A stretch of 64,000 bases of DNA from NCBI GenBank assembly GCA_963682055.1, contig OY821743.1, positions 16,155,566 to 16,219,565 of the forward strand, given 5' to 3'. The position numbers and the translations under genes were made by a program. Below the pieces are notes generated by a model, which had not been told where the DNA came from, ran no database searches, and saw nothing but the letters and a program-made list of their open reading frames with translations. Shown one piece after another: positions 23,541-36,259 of this stretch (its first letter is position 1; each line of letters starts with the position of its first letter). Origin of the DNA: Primula veris (Eukaryota > Streptophyta > Magnoliopsida > Ericales > Primulaceae).

Positions 23541-25322
23541 TCATGCTCTGCCAAAAAAAACAGAAAAAACCTGATCAATTAACATAGCGTAAAACTTGTT
23601 ATAGAAATGAGGAAACTTTGAATACAGATCAGAAGGGAACTTCTAACTAAATACACGTACAACTGATCATATGTCATAGTGATTTTTTGACCATCAATAT
23701 TCGCTATCATTTCAAAAGCTTCTTGTGAAAGGTCTAGTGTACCCTGACATCCTGGGCTTGGGCATCGATCAACAATTTTTACAACCACTGATGCACCTGG
23801 AATACACGGGTGAGGGTCGTTGTCAAAAAAACCATCCATACAGGTAACCTTATAAACCCTGCCACAAGCGCCCCCATTGTCCCATATTTCGTCGCTTGCA
23901 GCCGCAATCATGAATCCTTGGTCTACAAATCCATAACAAGCCGAAGCTACACACGAAATACGACAAATAGAAAGTTAGATCTATGTTACATTATGTTTTG
24001 CTTTAGTGACATTTTTAAATAAAGGATGTCCTTTTTTTCCGAGGAACAAACTGATCTTTTACTATGCTCCGGGTTGGAAAGACAAAAATGTTCCAAGAAA
24101 TATTTTAGATTAGATTTTTCAACATAATTTTTTTTTTTTTGTAAAAACTATACTTAAAAAAGGAAAATTATTGTTTTGTAGACCAATGTATTCGTGGTTA
24201 AGGAATGACATACCACCTACAACAATTAACACTTTCCATATACCAAACTGAAACACGTACTCCAATCGCCATACTAACGTTAAAAAAAATAACATAAATA
24301 GGACAATAATAGATAAATGACAAAAGTACACTCATATTTTCATGCACCACGTCATCACCTTCCTATCCATACTAGTTAGTTAAAATATTGGTCCTCAAAG
24401 TATTAAAAAAAAGTTTATTTTAGTAACGAAACTTTGAAAACAAGTCAATTTTTTTTTACTTTAGATGTAAGCTACTAGGTCCTTAAGCTTATAAATTTTT
24501 TTAAAAAAATACGTAAAATAAATTAAAAAAGTGAAATTTGAATATGTTTAAAAGCTTTGAATTTTTTTATTAAAAAAACATACAAATATGATTACTTTTC
24601 TTGTATACAAATTATTTCTAGCAATTTTTTTTTATTATATTACATAGCACATACTTTTTTTTTAATATAAACCTAGTTTATAAAGATCTACATAATGTTC
24701 TAAAAATGTGTTACAAATAAGTTTCAAAAATGAGATTTTCTTTTTCCTAAATAAAAACCACAAAACATCCTTGAGGTTTTGGAAATGAAATAGGTTATTA
24801 TGAAATTATATAATAGGAGAGGGCCTCTGTGAAAAATATTTTTTAACTATCGTCTGAACCAAGGGGTGACACCGGACCGGCCGACCCCCCTTTCACCTCT
24901 TAAGATCCGCCCCTGATACCCCATGATACAAAAGTGACATTTTGCTTGAAAATGATCAATTAAAAAAATTGAAATTAACAATGTTGTGGAATGTGGATGA
25001 AATGTTTCTTGGCCATTAAAAACCCCATTTTTGCATGCAAAATCTTTTCATATAATGCCATTCGCTTGGGAAAGTGACCAAGTTAAATCAACCAAATAAA
25101 TTTAGTTTTAAGAACTCGTTTAACCTTTGAGCCTGCTTTTAAACGTCTTCTTTTTTGATGTTTAGGCATGCAGTATCATTTGTAATTTACAAATAATAAT
25201 AATAATAATAATGGCTTACGCTGATATATAGTGTAGTATGTTGCAACCCCAGAATCAGCATGAATGATTAAGGGTAGTGAAATAGAGATCAAGAGAAAGA
25301 TTAGACACTTTGTCATTGCCAT
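23541..25322 (-). CDS. EG45-like domain protein (plant natriuretic peptide-like), 3 exons, intact
   Basis: Exons are 25322-25220, 23946-23664 and coding 23547-23541, joined in frame to 130 residues, the usual family size. A signal peptide (~1-22, ending LIIHA) is followed by one double-psi beta-barrel domain with YYTIYQPSACYGF, IAAASDEIW, GGACGRVYKV, VKIVDRCPSPGCQGT and DLSQEAFEMIA. The protein ends MTYDQA. There is no C-terminal cellulose-binding domain, unlike true expansins. Family members are secreted to the apoplast, and some are stress-induced or act on water and ion transport; the function of this copy is unknown. The second donor is weak (CA|GTTGTA) but shared with the sister copy at 16.1 kb, which supports it. 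A TATA box lies ~82 bp upstream of the ATG. Confidence 0.87.
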
Positions 25323-25403
25323 ATATATTAGTGATAATATTCCTTGTGAACAACTTATGAGTAAACAGGGTATATCTTGATGTCTAATCTACTAAACCGA
25401 AGG

Positions 25404-25413
25404 TCTATTTATA
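25404..25413 (-). promoter_or_regulatory. TATA box of the intact EG45-like gene
   Basis: CTATAAATAG on the minus strand, 82 bp upstream of the ATG. A start ~30 bp downstream would leave a leader of about 50 nt. Confidence 0.6.
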
Positions 25414-25937
25414 GATTCTTTGTTTCTTTTTAAACTCCACACAGTGAATTATTGTAACCTCAGTTGAGCCGGCAATTCGATTGCTAAAATAGAATGGGAA
25501 TAATACAAATGAAACCGGATACAAATCACACTCTCATTATAAGATCTTTATGCCATTGATGTTGTAAGAGGACCACAAAGATATAGAAAGCTCCGTTCAT
25601 ATGAACTTTATTTGTAAATTTAACCTGGAATGCAAGTAAGTATATAGCTATTCTAAATCTAAAAGTACGGAGTACTAGCTAGATTCACATGAAATAATAA
25701 TTTTTTCAGGTAATAATAAGGTAGTTCTACATAGATATTGTATTTTAGAGCCTTGTGATCAGTGAAGTAATTAGGTGAAGACATTCCGCAAGCACTCCCT
25801 CATGAAATTTGAAAAAAAAATGGATGAAAAATTAAAAACATACGATCTCTGTGCTTTTTCTATGAGATCATTGCAAAAATGACCCTACCACCTTAATCGA
25901 GGGATGGGTTACCCAAGTTGGTTCCACTTGAGGTACT

Positions 25938-26170
25938 TTGGTACAGTGTCAAGGTGGTACATTTCGTGGAACGTTGTTTAAGTGGAACACAATGAGAGAA
26001 GATGATGTGACTTGGGAACCGGTAGAGATGTTACATGCCATCTTTCGGACTTTAACCTTGAGGTCAAGGACGTTCATTGTCAACAGGGACCAAGTGTTGG
26101 ACCATTACGACTTTGGGGAGCGTGTGACAAGTCACAAGAGGGTACCACAAAGTTGGACTCTACGTGCCGC
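25938..26170 (+). pseudogene. Ty3/gypsy polyprotein C-terminal (chromodomain-like) fragment
   Basis: One frame reads LFKWNTMREDDVTWEPVEML, the chromodomain-like WK-W...TWEP signature at the end of many plant gypsy polyproteins. It then shifts frame into PDFNLEVKD-like sequence, matching the usual FPxFxLEDK continuation. It is a frameshifted fragment; no reverse transcriptase or integrase lies upstream. The following ~400 bp may be LTR sequence, but no boundary can be defined. Confidence 0.6.
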
Positions 26171-29100
26171 GTTGACAATTTTTATCTGGTTAACACTTTT
26201 ATATATTCATTAGTAATTTTTATAGACTTTAGTAACAATTTTTTTTTTGTTCTAGACTTAATTAATTGTGTTAAGGCCCTTAGGTGCAATTAGGTTTCCT
26301 TCTGGTTAATTATAATGACTAAGGTGAGCGTGTGAGAAAACATTCATTAACAATAATAATGGTGAGTTATCACTCTCTTTCTCTTTGCTAAAAGTGGAAG
26401 TACTCGATAACTAGCGGAGAGTTATCTTGTGTCTCGATTATCACAGTGATAGAGTAAAAACCGGATGGTTGAGCCCGTCATACACCCAAAACAAAATGTT
26501 GGTTTATATTTCTTTTTGATATCTAAAATTATGTATTTTACTTACATACAACCAAGTAAACAACTTCCTAGAGAGCTCTAGTATTCTATAAATAATTCTT
26601 TTCGGAATATATAAAATTATCATCATGCTAACATATTTGAGATAACTAATTATTCTTCTGAAAATATATGCAGTTTATTTAAATTTCTTTTTGTCGCAGA
26701 CTTTTCAGGTTTAACATATACTTCAAACACTACACATTCGAATCATGTGGACATCATTTATTAAAAAGAGTTGCAAACAATACAATTATATGATTAATTT
26801 CATATGTGCCAAAAAGAAAAAGGCAGTATCCACTTTGCACCTCGTTACTTATAATGTTTTTATCTATACGACAATATCATGTCTTATAGTTATAGTACTA
26901 TATGTTTGTCAAACGTTTGGATTAGTTGAAGTCGATATCTACATTAACACAAGATCTTTATGGTAGTTATAGAAAACTTTTAAATCTCGCTTCCGTCTGG
27001 CCTTTTGTGCTATAGTGTTAATATCTATGTTACAACGTTACATACTAAATGATGACGAGATTTTACACGCATATAATTCCAAGAATATAGTATAATTGAC
27101 CGAGTCGTAGAGAAATTCACCTTACTCCTTTCAAGAATTCGGTTACAAGGATGTTACATTTACACGAACACGAGGTTATGACTTATACTACGTTACGAGT
27201 AAATCACTTTTGTAACCACAAGTTACTAGAGTCTTAAACTACATATTTTTTTTTTTACTGTGGCAATCCATGAAAATATGGCCTAGTCTAATGAATTTCC
27301 AGTTTTATCTTCTTTTTTTTATCGATTGATGATGCTATAGCATTTTGTAAGTGAGATGGAAAGTGGTCCTTTTTGCCGGACGACTTGTTCAATTTGCGAC
27401 AGCAGTCTAAGCTATTGTGTTCTTTTTAACAGTGTTTATGCGGAGTATGTTATTTTATATTGGATAAAATTTGAACTAGCACATGCGCACTTGTATTTAT
27501 ATATTGTTTCATTTTAGATATTTAAGTTAAATATTAGGTTATTCTTATGTATCTAACTCTTAACTTTCTTCTTAACATCGTTCTAGTATACCAGCTGTAA
27601 TGATGTTTCTTGTTTGGAATACAATTCTCGCCAATACTTGATAAAAAAATTATGTTCAAGTTAGTTAATCACACACTACTCAAAAAAAGGTTAAATGATA
27701 AAATTAGGAATTTTAAAAATTGATTGTAAGTTGCCCAAATCAGACATAACTATTTCTTTGATTACGTTTGTGTTTGAACGATATATATTGATCTGAATCC
27801 ACAACTCAAAATTCTATAAGATGAAAACTAGAAAACTAGAAAACAACATGGATCTACTTCAATTATGCACACACTTTTCGGGGTTTGACATACTTCACTA
27901 TCATACTCGAACTATATGTACATTTTGCATCATATATGATGCTATATCTTCGGTTCCTCAAAGAAAATGTCATCAATCTACATTGCACATATTTTTTTCT
28001 CAATGTATCTATGGCAACAAGATAATTGAAGACAATTGTGTTGTGTTTTCGCACAAACTTGTCCTATTTGGCATTATTAAAAATTCACATCTATATGGCC
28101 ACTTACAAGATATTTTTAAACCAATAGTTAGGGAATATCCTAAAACCTTTCAGGCAGTGTTGATGTTTACGTCATGCATCTTTCTATAAAATGGTGATGA
28201 ATACAATATAGTAAGAAAATACATGTCATTTTAAGCCTTTGACCCAGTCGTAAGAAAATTCACATGATCTTGGGGTTGCAGAACTTGAAATATGTTATAG
28301 ACAATTGAGACCCATTTTCAGAATAGGTAAAAAAAACTGTCACTTCTTAAAAAACAAGGTTTATAGTTTGCGACTAATGCGACATGTCGAAAAGCTAAGC
28401 AGAAACAGGTGCAAATTTCCTCAAGTTACATTTATTAGGTTTTCATCATGCTATCTGATTTTTCAAGTGTATTTCTAATTTTTTTTTTTTATATTTTTTA
28501 AATCAACGTTCTATATTTCTAAAGGGTTTGTTCAAAAAAATATGGAAAGCTGATGAATCTAACTTGAGCAAATTTGCGCCCGAGTAGAAGAATATTCAAA
28601 CATCATCATCCCAGTGTGATTTCGGCATTATGATCAGAACCCAAACCCGAAATGGTTTCCCATTTTGGTAGGGTTTTTACTTACTCCTAATCTAAGTGAT
28701 CTAAGATGAACCCATACCAAGCATATACGCTCCACCTTATTAATTGATTGATATTCTTCTCCATGACTACCATTATTTTTATCGTGAGTCTTACTATTAT
28801 GCCGAGTGAATAACTGTGTTGCAGTAGTAGACATGATCTTGTTTGAGACTTGGCGCAAATGACAAATAGTTACCTAGAAAAATTCACAGTTATCAGACAT
28901 AATTTCTCATTTGATCATATCACGTAGTCGACCCCAAATTCATGAGATTAAGACTCGGTTTGAGGATAATAATCCTATCCTCCCGATAAATTTACTAAGT
29001 TGAGACTTGGAGTAATTTGGGGTATTTCCAGATTCGCATTCAGGACCTTAGGATTTACTATATATATGTTTGACACTTGAGGCTAATTAAATAATATTTG

Positions 29101-29300
29101 TAGTATTTTACAGTTAATAGGAAACTACCCGCTTTCCATGGTTTTTGAACCTGGATTCCAGTCCAAGTTTGTAGGTATTGCAGATTCAATAGTTGTTTGT
29201 AGAAAAAACTCCAACCAATTTAGCCAAAAAGAACTCCCCTCCTTTGGAAAGGGTTTAAAACGAGACTTCAAACAAAGATTTAGTTGCTCCGAAAAAGTGA
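26171..29300. other. No recognisable gene
   Basis: AT-rich. The longest frame, 27821-28189 plus (122 codons), matches no family I recognise and has no signal peptide, repeats or gene context; I treat it as chance. Confidence 0.5.
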
Positions 29301-29309
29301 AAATCAGCT

Positions 29310-29600
29310 AAAAAGAAGAATAATAAGAGTAAAAAGAAAAAGGCTAACGAAAAATCTCTGCCGAATGATCCTGTATCTCATATTTTTAATGGGCTTGTAC
29401 CTTTCAATCACACTTTGAATGACCTTATGGGGGACTATAACATAGACTCTTCCTTCTTAATTGAGCCCGAAGGTTATTTAAGTGAGGATGATTGTGGAAT
29501 GCATTCAGATGTTGGTGTTGGTGGAGTAGACAATTGGAATTTGAGATTTCCGAAACATTCAATGCAAAATAGAAGAAATAAAGTTCGAACTAAGTGGTGA
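29310..29600 (+). CDS. Unrecognised gene fragment, lysine-rich then acidic
   Basis: An open frame runs from a Lys/Asn-rich stretch (KKNNKSKKKK) through DPVSHIFNGLVPFNHTLNDLM and an acidic part (GYLSEDDCGM) to a stop after RRNKVRTKW. The ATG at 29415 is internal to it. Codon use and low T content suggest former coding sequence. It may be a captured host exon or the N-terminal part of a transposon protein, since it lies 1.5 kb before the MULE transposase. I do not recognise the family. Confidence 0.3.
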   Translation, partial: KKKNNKSKKKKANEKSLPNDPVSHIFNGLVPFNHTLNDLMGDYNIDSSFLIEPEGYLSEDDCGMHSDVGVGGVDNWNLRFPKHSMQNRRNKVRTKW

Positions 29601-30814
29601 TAGTATCTTTGAAAGAAGCTGATGTCGTTGCAGTGGCATTAATATATATAATCACAAAGGTGTAAAATAGCAATTTATACTAGTTTTTATCCTTTTACTT
29701 GCTCTACTTCTTAAGCCTAAAGTTGCATGTGTAATTTTCTTGGTTAGTTGTCTATTTTCTCTACTTAAGCAGTGTGTTGCCTAAGTGTCTTGAACTTTGT
29801 ACAAGTTACTTTCTCATTAATAAAAGTGTGTGCTGTTTTGATTAAAAAAACAAAACAAAAAACTAGCTTCTTTCAATGCTCACACAACAAAATGAAGAGA
29901 TTTTTTTTTTCTTCAGGAAAATCGCAGCTATTGCTTAAGAAAATTCTAATTATATATATCACAGAAATTCAGGTTGTGACTACTAGAAGGTGTTTTTTCA
30001 ACACAATATAACAATTAATGAAATGTAAACAACGTTGAAAAAAATAGTTATTCGCTGAACCCCAAGGCCCTAGAACATGGAAGCCAAATTTCATTTCCGG
30101 AATGTGTGTCAATATAAGTTACAATAGTTTATGAAAATTTAACTTTTTTTTATAGAATTAATGATATTTTCCCTTACCTTAAGTTATTAAAAAAAATCTG
30201 AGTATATGTGCAACTATAGAGTTGCTTAGACCGTATATGGGTTTAAAGTTAATGTTGCAAACAAGGCCGGTCTTGATATAAGCCAAGTGACAATGTGTAT
30301 CTTAGCTGCCGGTCTCTGAATATGCAAATTTTTTTTTTGCAGAACAAAATCGTTTTTTCCCTAATGCAATACAATAAGAATGATTAATTTTTTGTAATAA
30401 AAAAGAGGAAATTTTGGTTAAATTTTGTTTTATTACAACATAATTCAGATTTTAATGTTTCCAAGATTTTATATTTTTGCATGGTATGAATTTTAAGAAA
30501 AAAGTTAAAAAAAAAAACGTCCAAAAAACCATACGGCTAAGAAGGCGCCAAACCCATCTTAATTGAAATTGATCAATAACATGTATACTTAAGAAATCGT
30601 GTTAATAGGAGTAGTGAAGTTTACAAAAGTTAAAGGCCTTTGTGAGTGAAAATCCACACTTTCTTTTTCATTTTAAATAGAAAAAGGAGAGAAAGAGAGG
30701 ATTTCTTTTAGGAAAGGGGTGAAGGAAAAAAAATACTAAGTACAATAATAATTAAAAAAATAACCAACCCAAAAGATGAAAAAAAGGAAAAATTGCATTG
30801 AGTTGTAGTCTTTT

Positions 30815-30886
30815 GGTGACATGTCCGAGTGCTAAGGCGGGGGACCGCAAATCCTTTTTCCATGGTTTAAATCGGGGGGTGTCGCC
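30815..30886 (+). pseudogene. tRNA-Ser-like relic
   Basis: A perfect 7-bp acceptor stem (GGTGACA with TGTCGCC) encloses a type-II-like D arm (TCCGAGTGCTAAGGC), a 5-bp anticodon stem with loop CCGCAAA, and a degenerate T loop (GGTTTAAATCG). The T stem is mismatched and the variable arm is short, so it is probably a pseudogene or SINE head. The formal anticodon GCA would be Cys, but the D arm resembles Ser/Leu tRNAs. Confidence 0.45.
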
Positions 30887-31024
30887 TGATCAACAAAAAT
30901 TGTTTAAGTGAAAAAAAAAATGCATTGATTGATTAGAAAAAAGAACTAGTATAGCTTCTAAAGGATGCATATAAACATAGACACAAATTTGTGTTGAACT
31001 CTGTTAACAAAGGTAATGCGCAGT

Positions 31025-31063
31025 GTTCTTTATAATATAATATAATATAATATAATATAATTC
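31025..31063. repeat. (TATAA)n microsatellite
   Basis: Six or more TATAA pentamers in a row. Confidence 0.85.
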
Positions 31064-31118
31064 TATTCTGATATAAGTTACTGTTGGATAACATAATTGC
31101 TTTTTACAGCTTAGGCTA

Positions 31119-34100
31119 ATGTTATGTCAATTCGAGGCAATATTTAGTGTGGACAATATAAGTTGGTTGATTGTGTTTTTTAGGTCATATGAGTTTAGAA
31201 TCTTGTGCTATCAAAATTATAGGGGAATGAATGAAGTTCCTGTTAGCAATGTGAAGAGTAAAGTTGGTAATGCTGCTGAGATTATTGATACAGAAGCTTT
31301 GACTGTAGTTTTGGCTGAGGGATTTGTGAATTATGATGATGAAGTTAGAAATATAGGGTTGGATGATGAGAATGATGAACATTTTGGGGTTGCCGACAAG
31401 GGAAATGTGCAATTCAATCTAGGTTTGAAGTTTGCCACAGCTAACATGTTTAGAGATGCAGTGAAAATGTATAGTTTTCAGAATGGAAAGGACATTAAAT
31501 TTAGAAGAAATTCTGCCAAAAAAATGATATGCTATTGCAATAATGGTAAGCATAATAAGAAAAATTGCCAGTTTTACATGTATGCCTTTATTATTCCGGG
31601 TCAGTCCACAATACAAATCAAAACTCTTATTGATAACCACACTTGCTCTAGGACACAAGATATTAGTCACCGTAAGCCTAAGTTTCTTGCTAAGTACTAT
31701 GTGGAGGATATAAGAACTAATCCTAACTGGAATGTTAAAGCCTTTCAAACAACAGCCGTGAAAGACTTACAATGTCAAGTGAAAATACCTAAAGTGTATA
31801 AATGTTTCTCACTTGCTAGAGAACAAATCCAAGGTACTACAGGGGAACAATATATGGCTTTGTGGGGCTATGTGAAAGAGTTGAAAATAACTAACACTGG
31901 GAGCACTGTGATACTAGATTTTGTAGGAAAAAAAGGTCCTAAAGAGGAGTCTATTTTTAAGAGATTTTATATGTGTTGGGGTGCACTAAAGAGAGGTTTT
32001 TTGAAAGATTGTAGACCACTCATTGGTCTAGATGGTTGCCATTTAAGTGGTCCATTCAAATGGGTTCTATTAAGTGACGTTGCAATAGATCCTAATAATT
32101 GTATGTATCCATTTGCGTACGCGATGGTTGATAGTGAAAAATACTCAACATGGAAGTGGATTGTTGAACTTAGAGTTCAATAATTGATTTTGATTATAAC
32201 TTTGATTATGTTTTTAATGATTTTACGATTTCTCTATTTCGATGATATAACGCTTTGTCTTTTCAAAAAGTAGAAAATGTAAATTTCAGAACGTCAGAAA
32301 GATAGAGCACAGAAAAACGAAGCCACAGGTTCAAGCGGAACCAGAATCAGAGCTATAACGAAGAAATTACAAGCATTCGAAGTAAAGCAGGAATACTGAA
32401 GAAACGACCGATCGTCTGGACATAAACGACCGATCGTTTTGGTCCAAAATTCTTCCAGTGAGATCATCTGAAAAACGACCGATCGTTTCTGAAAACGACC
32501 GATCTACTGCAGAAAACGATCGATCGTTTTCTGCAGATTTCAAAAACAGCTTTTCAGCTTATTCTGGGAAATTGCTTAAAACCTTTGGATAAAACCCTCA
32601 ACCACTACCAATGGTCACAAAAACACAAAACAGACCTTTTGGTCTATATAAACCACCCCAATCACTTTCCCTAAAACACCAATTCATGATCCTTCAATCT
32701 CTCTAAATCAAAACCCTAAAAATCACCATTTTGGTGAAATAATTCGAAAAATAGAGAAATTGAAGAAAAAGCAATTCGAGCTCAACCAAAGATCAAACAT
32801 CATCAAAACCACAAATTAGCTTATTTAGAAGCAATCAAATTGTGGGTGTTGTTTCAATTTTAATAAATTGTAAAGAGTGAAGTATAAACTCATTTGTGAG
32901 CGAGTGATCGGGTAGAGGCTTTGTAAGCGAGTGTTGCTTAAAAGCTCTAGGTCTTTTCATTCGGGATACTCATAGTTTGAGGGGGAGCTTAATCGGTCGA
33001 TTAACTCGTTAGGATTTGTAAAATCGAAAAGAAAATTATTAGTGAAATACTCGGTAGTAGCGAGGAGAGGACGTAGGCCGTTTTGCCGAACCTCTATAAA
33101 TCACGGTGTCAATTTCTTCCTTAACTTTTACTTTCCGCAACTTATATCATTGTTTATTTTCTTGCTTGCATTTGAGTTTTTTAACGTTTATTAACGCTTA
33201 AGCTTAGAATTGGAAAAAGTTGGGTTGTTAGTTGCCATTAAGTTTAATTAGGCGAAAAGCGCCAAAGACCTTATTTACCCCCCTCTAAGGTTTAGCCGTA
33301 CGGGCCAACAAAGTGGTTTATCAAGCTTCTATGTATAGTTTTGGACATTGAAAGAGCAGAAAATTACACTATAATCTCTGATAAACAAAAGGTAATATTT
33401 CTGTGTATTGTTTCAATAACGCATTATATCATTAGATCATTTTAAAATTTATTTATCTAATATTTGTGCTTATTTATCTAATTTGTAGGGCCTTATACTT
33501 ATAAAGGCAGTAAACAAGTTCTTACCGGGTATAGAGCACAAATTCTTCTCTAGAGATTTGTACAACAATTTCAACCACACATATAAGGGAGAAGGTTTAA
33601 AGAAATTGTTGGAAAAAGCTGCTAGAGCTACCACCATACCACAATTTGAAAAGGTATTATAGGAGATAAAGGTACTTGACTTGAAAGCTTATGAGTGGTT
33701 GCTTAAAAGGCCTGGAACTAATTGGAGCAGGTCACATTTTTTTACACACACCAAATGTCCAATCTTATTGAAATTTTTTTGTGAAAGCTTTAATTCTGCT
33801 ATTAGGCTGTTTAAAGACAAGACAATACTTACAGTGCTCGAATATATAAGAAGATATTTGATTAATTAGATTATGAGAAAAAGGGAAGCAATGAAAAAAG
33901 TCAAGAATATGTCTGTGTCCCAAAATAAGGGTTAAATTGGATAGATATAAAGCTTGGTCACATGGTTGGGGTGCAGAATGGAATGGAATTGATGGTTTTG
34001 AAGTCTCAGGTAATGGTGACAGTTTTGCGGTGAATATTGACAAGAGAACATGTGGGTGTAGAGCATGGCAACTCAGTGGTATCCCCTGCCTACATGGTAT

Positions 34101-35300
34101 AAGTGTAATCTACAACCTAGATAAAGAACCAAAGGACTATTTGCGTGAGTGTTACAGCATCGAGACATACAACAAAGTCTATAGAAATATACTGCAGCCA
34201 ATAAATGGGAGAGAATTATGGCCTAAGACAGATAAAACCACCCTTCCCCTCCCCGATTGTTGATGTGCGAAGGGGCAGGCCAAAAAAAATAAGAATGAGA
34301 GGCCCAAATGAACCAAAAACTGGGATCAAAATTAAGTGTACCAAATGTGGAATAACAGGTCATAATTCTAGAACTTGTGGAAAGCCTAAGAAAGTGAGGA
34401 AAGAAGGCAAGGGTATCAGAAAAAGAAGAAGGTTTGTACAAAATGCTTTGGTTGATAAAAATTCAAGTAGTGAGGATGATGAGCAGGTCGAAAATGAGAT
34501 TACAAGTGAGCAAGTTCAAACTGATGTAAATATTGAGTCTCAAAGTGAGAGGTTTAATGAGGTGCCTATTGAGTTCCCTAGTGAGATGGCTAATTTTTAA
34601 ACTGAGTTACCAATTGAGGTAGCTATTGAGTTGGAAAATGATAAACAAACTCAAGTAACAAAGAAAAAAAACAGGGGATGAGACTGACGACTTGAAGATG
34701 CAAAGTAAGAAAAAAAGAAGGTTTGTGGCAGACAACTTGAAGATGCAAAGTAAGAAAAGAAAAGAAATTACCAAAGTGAAGTTAGTTCCAGAGGCAGGGG
34801 ATGATGATGATGATTTTTTGAGAACTCTTGATGTCCAACTTATGAAATTACAGAGAAATTTGGAAGTGGGAACTAGCTCACATGCAGCATTGAAAAACCC
34901 AAGTAAAGTGTCCTCCAGTCAACCAACAAAATTACCAGTAAGTGAAAATATTTTTAACTTGTACTCTAAAGTGTTTAGTAATGCTTTGTTAATTATTTTT
35001 TATAATGTTTTAACGTTTACTAATATTTTTATAAATTATCTGTCAATTTTTTTAGGTGTGAAGGGGTGTCAGAATTCTTAATTCTCCCAAGAAAGGCCCT
35101 ACTCAAGTGGATTATATGGACTTTGTTAACAAACACCACAATACATGCTGGCATCTTGAATGCAACAAAAGAGAAAAAACATATTAAGAGGATACATTTT
35201 TAAAGATGGCAAGATGTACAAGACCTATGGCGAACTTAAACGCTGACTTAGAGTTTAAAAAGAAGGAGAAGGAGCTTCAAAAGGAGAGAGAATGGAAGAT
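31119..35300 (+). pseudogene. Mutator-like (MULE/MuDR) transposase, decayed and interrupted
   Basis: The 5' part (31119-32161) has an acidic N-terminus, a MuDR-type DNA-binding region (ATANMFRDAVKMYSFQNG, ~31430) and the start of the MULE transposase domain (PLIGLDGCHLSG, first catalytic Asp). It is split by a 1.15-kb LTR-like insertion. It resumes at 33311 as KWFIKLLC...YTIISDKQKG (second Asp), followed by a 97-bp intron (33392-33488) and ESFNSAI. A SWIM zinc finger (TCGCRAWQLSGIPCLHG, ~34050) and, after a frameshift, a CCHC knuckle (CTKCGITGHNSRTC, ~34340) follow. Stops at 33660-33662 and 33867-33869, plus frameshifts near 33910 and 34260, kill the frame. Mutator-like transposases cut and paste DNA. 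Terminal repeats are not identified. Confidence 0.88.
32162..33310 (+). mobile_element. Probable solo LTR of a copia (SIRE/Maximus-like) retrotransposon inside the MULE
   Basis: The insertion starts TGTTGAAC and ends GGCCAACA, so its termini are TGTTG/CAACA. It is flanked by AAGTGGAT (32154-32161) and AAGTGGTT (33311-33318). Removing it restores the WKWF motif of the transposase. The 3' part (GAGGACGTAGGCCGTTTTGCCGAACC, then AAATCACGGTG and CCCCCCTCTAAGG) resembles ends of long SIRE-type LTRs, and a TATATAA box lies at ~32644. No gag or pol is present. The direct repeat is longer than the 5 bp expected for an LTR element, so the class is inferred. Confidence 0.65.
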
Positions 35301-36255
35301 TTAAATGTTTTAAGAAAAAGTATGTTAAGTTTATGTTATGAGTATTTTAGATTTTATAGTATTTTGATGGTGAAGATCATGGAATGTAATGACGATGAAT
35401 ATGTTACCTTTTGGATACTGATGGTCACTTTTTCTACTATTTTTCTTTTGGATAATGGAATGTAATGTCTAATGTAATGATGAATCTGTTATGAATTGAT
35501 GTTTGGAAATGCTTGAATGTGTTTTGGTACATTGCAGGTGTTAAATTATTTTTTATGTTGTTATTTTGCTCTTGTTATGAAGATCACGCATCCTATTTAT
35601 GATGAATATGATAATGAATGAGTTTAGTACTCAGATTTTGATTGTGTTTTGGGTTGAAATTGGGTATTTGTAGGCGACATTGGTCCTGAAATTGTTGTTG
35701 TTATTTGTTCAATTTTTTGGGTTAAGTTCAACAATTCTGAGATTTTGAATGTGATTTTGATCATGTAAATTCATTTTTACTGTGATTTGGGTTGAATTTG
35801 GGTATTTGCAGGTGACATTGGTTTTGAAATCATTGTTTTTATTGGTTCAATTTTTTTGGTTACGTTCTGCAATTCTTAGATTTTAATCATGTAAATTAAT
35901 TTTTTTGCTGTAATTTGTATTAAATTTGGTATTTGCAGGTGACATTAAAAATGAAAGATCAAAAACTTGTACGGATTAATATATAAGTGTCGACCAAATA
36001 TTCAAATACACCCCTAACATATGGGGCAAATGAAATCTCAAGCTTTACGCAAAACTTACTCCAAAACAGGGCATCATTAGTTCACTAAACATGCACAAAA
36101 CACAACCATAACCACATAACATTACATTTAAAAATAGAAAATTCTTATCATAATTTCATTGTCATTATATCAAACCAACATAAAAGCGAACTACATCACT
36201 CGATCAAACACACATAAAAATTACAACATACTCGAAATCCAAAAATTTCATTGTC
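35301..36255. other. Between MULE remnant and GRF pseudogene; duplicated T-rich stretch
   Basis: A ~110-bp unit sharing GATTTTGAT, TTGGGTATTTGYAGG(C/T)GACATTGG and GTTCAATTTTTTTGGTTA is repeated two to three times (35630-35950). This is probably the 3' untranslated part of the MULE. No gene. Confidence 0.5.
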
Positions 36256-36259
36256 TCCA

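Noticed and set aside
27821..28189. 122-codon plus-strand frame
   Set aside because: No family resemblance, no promoter or splice context, AT-rich chance composition.
32404..32536. CRISPR-like array of CGATCG motifs
   Set aside because: Spacing is irregular, motif is short and palindromic, and the context is a plant LTR.
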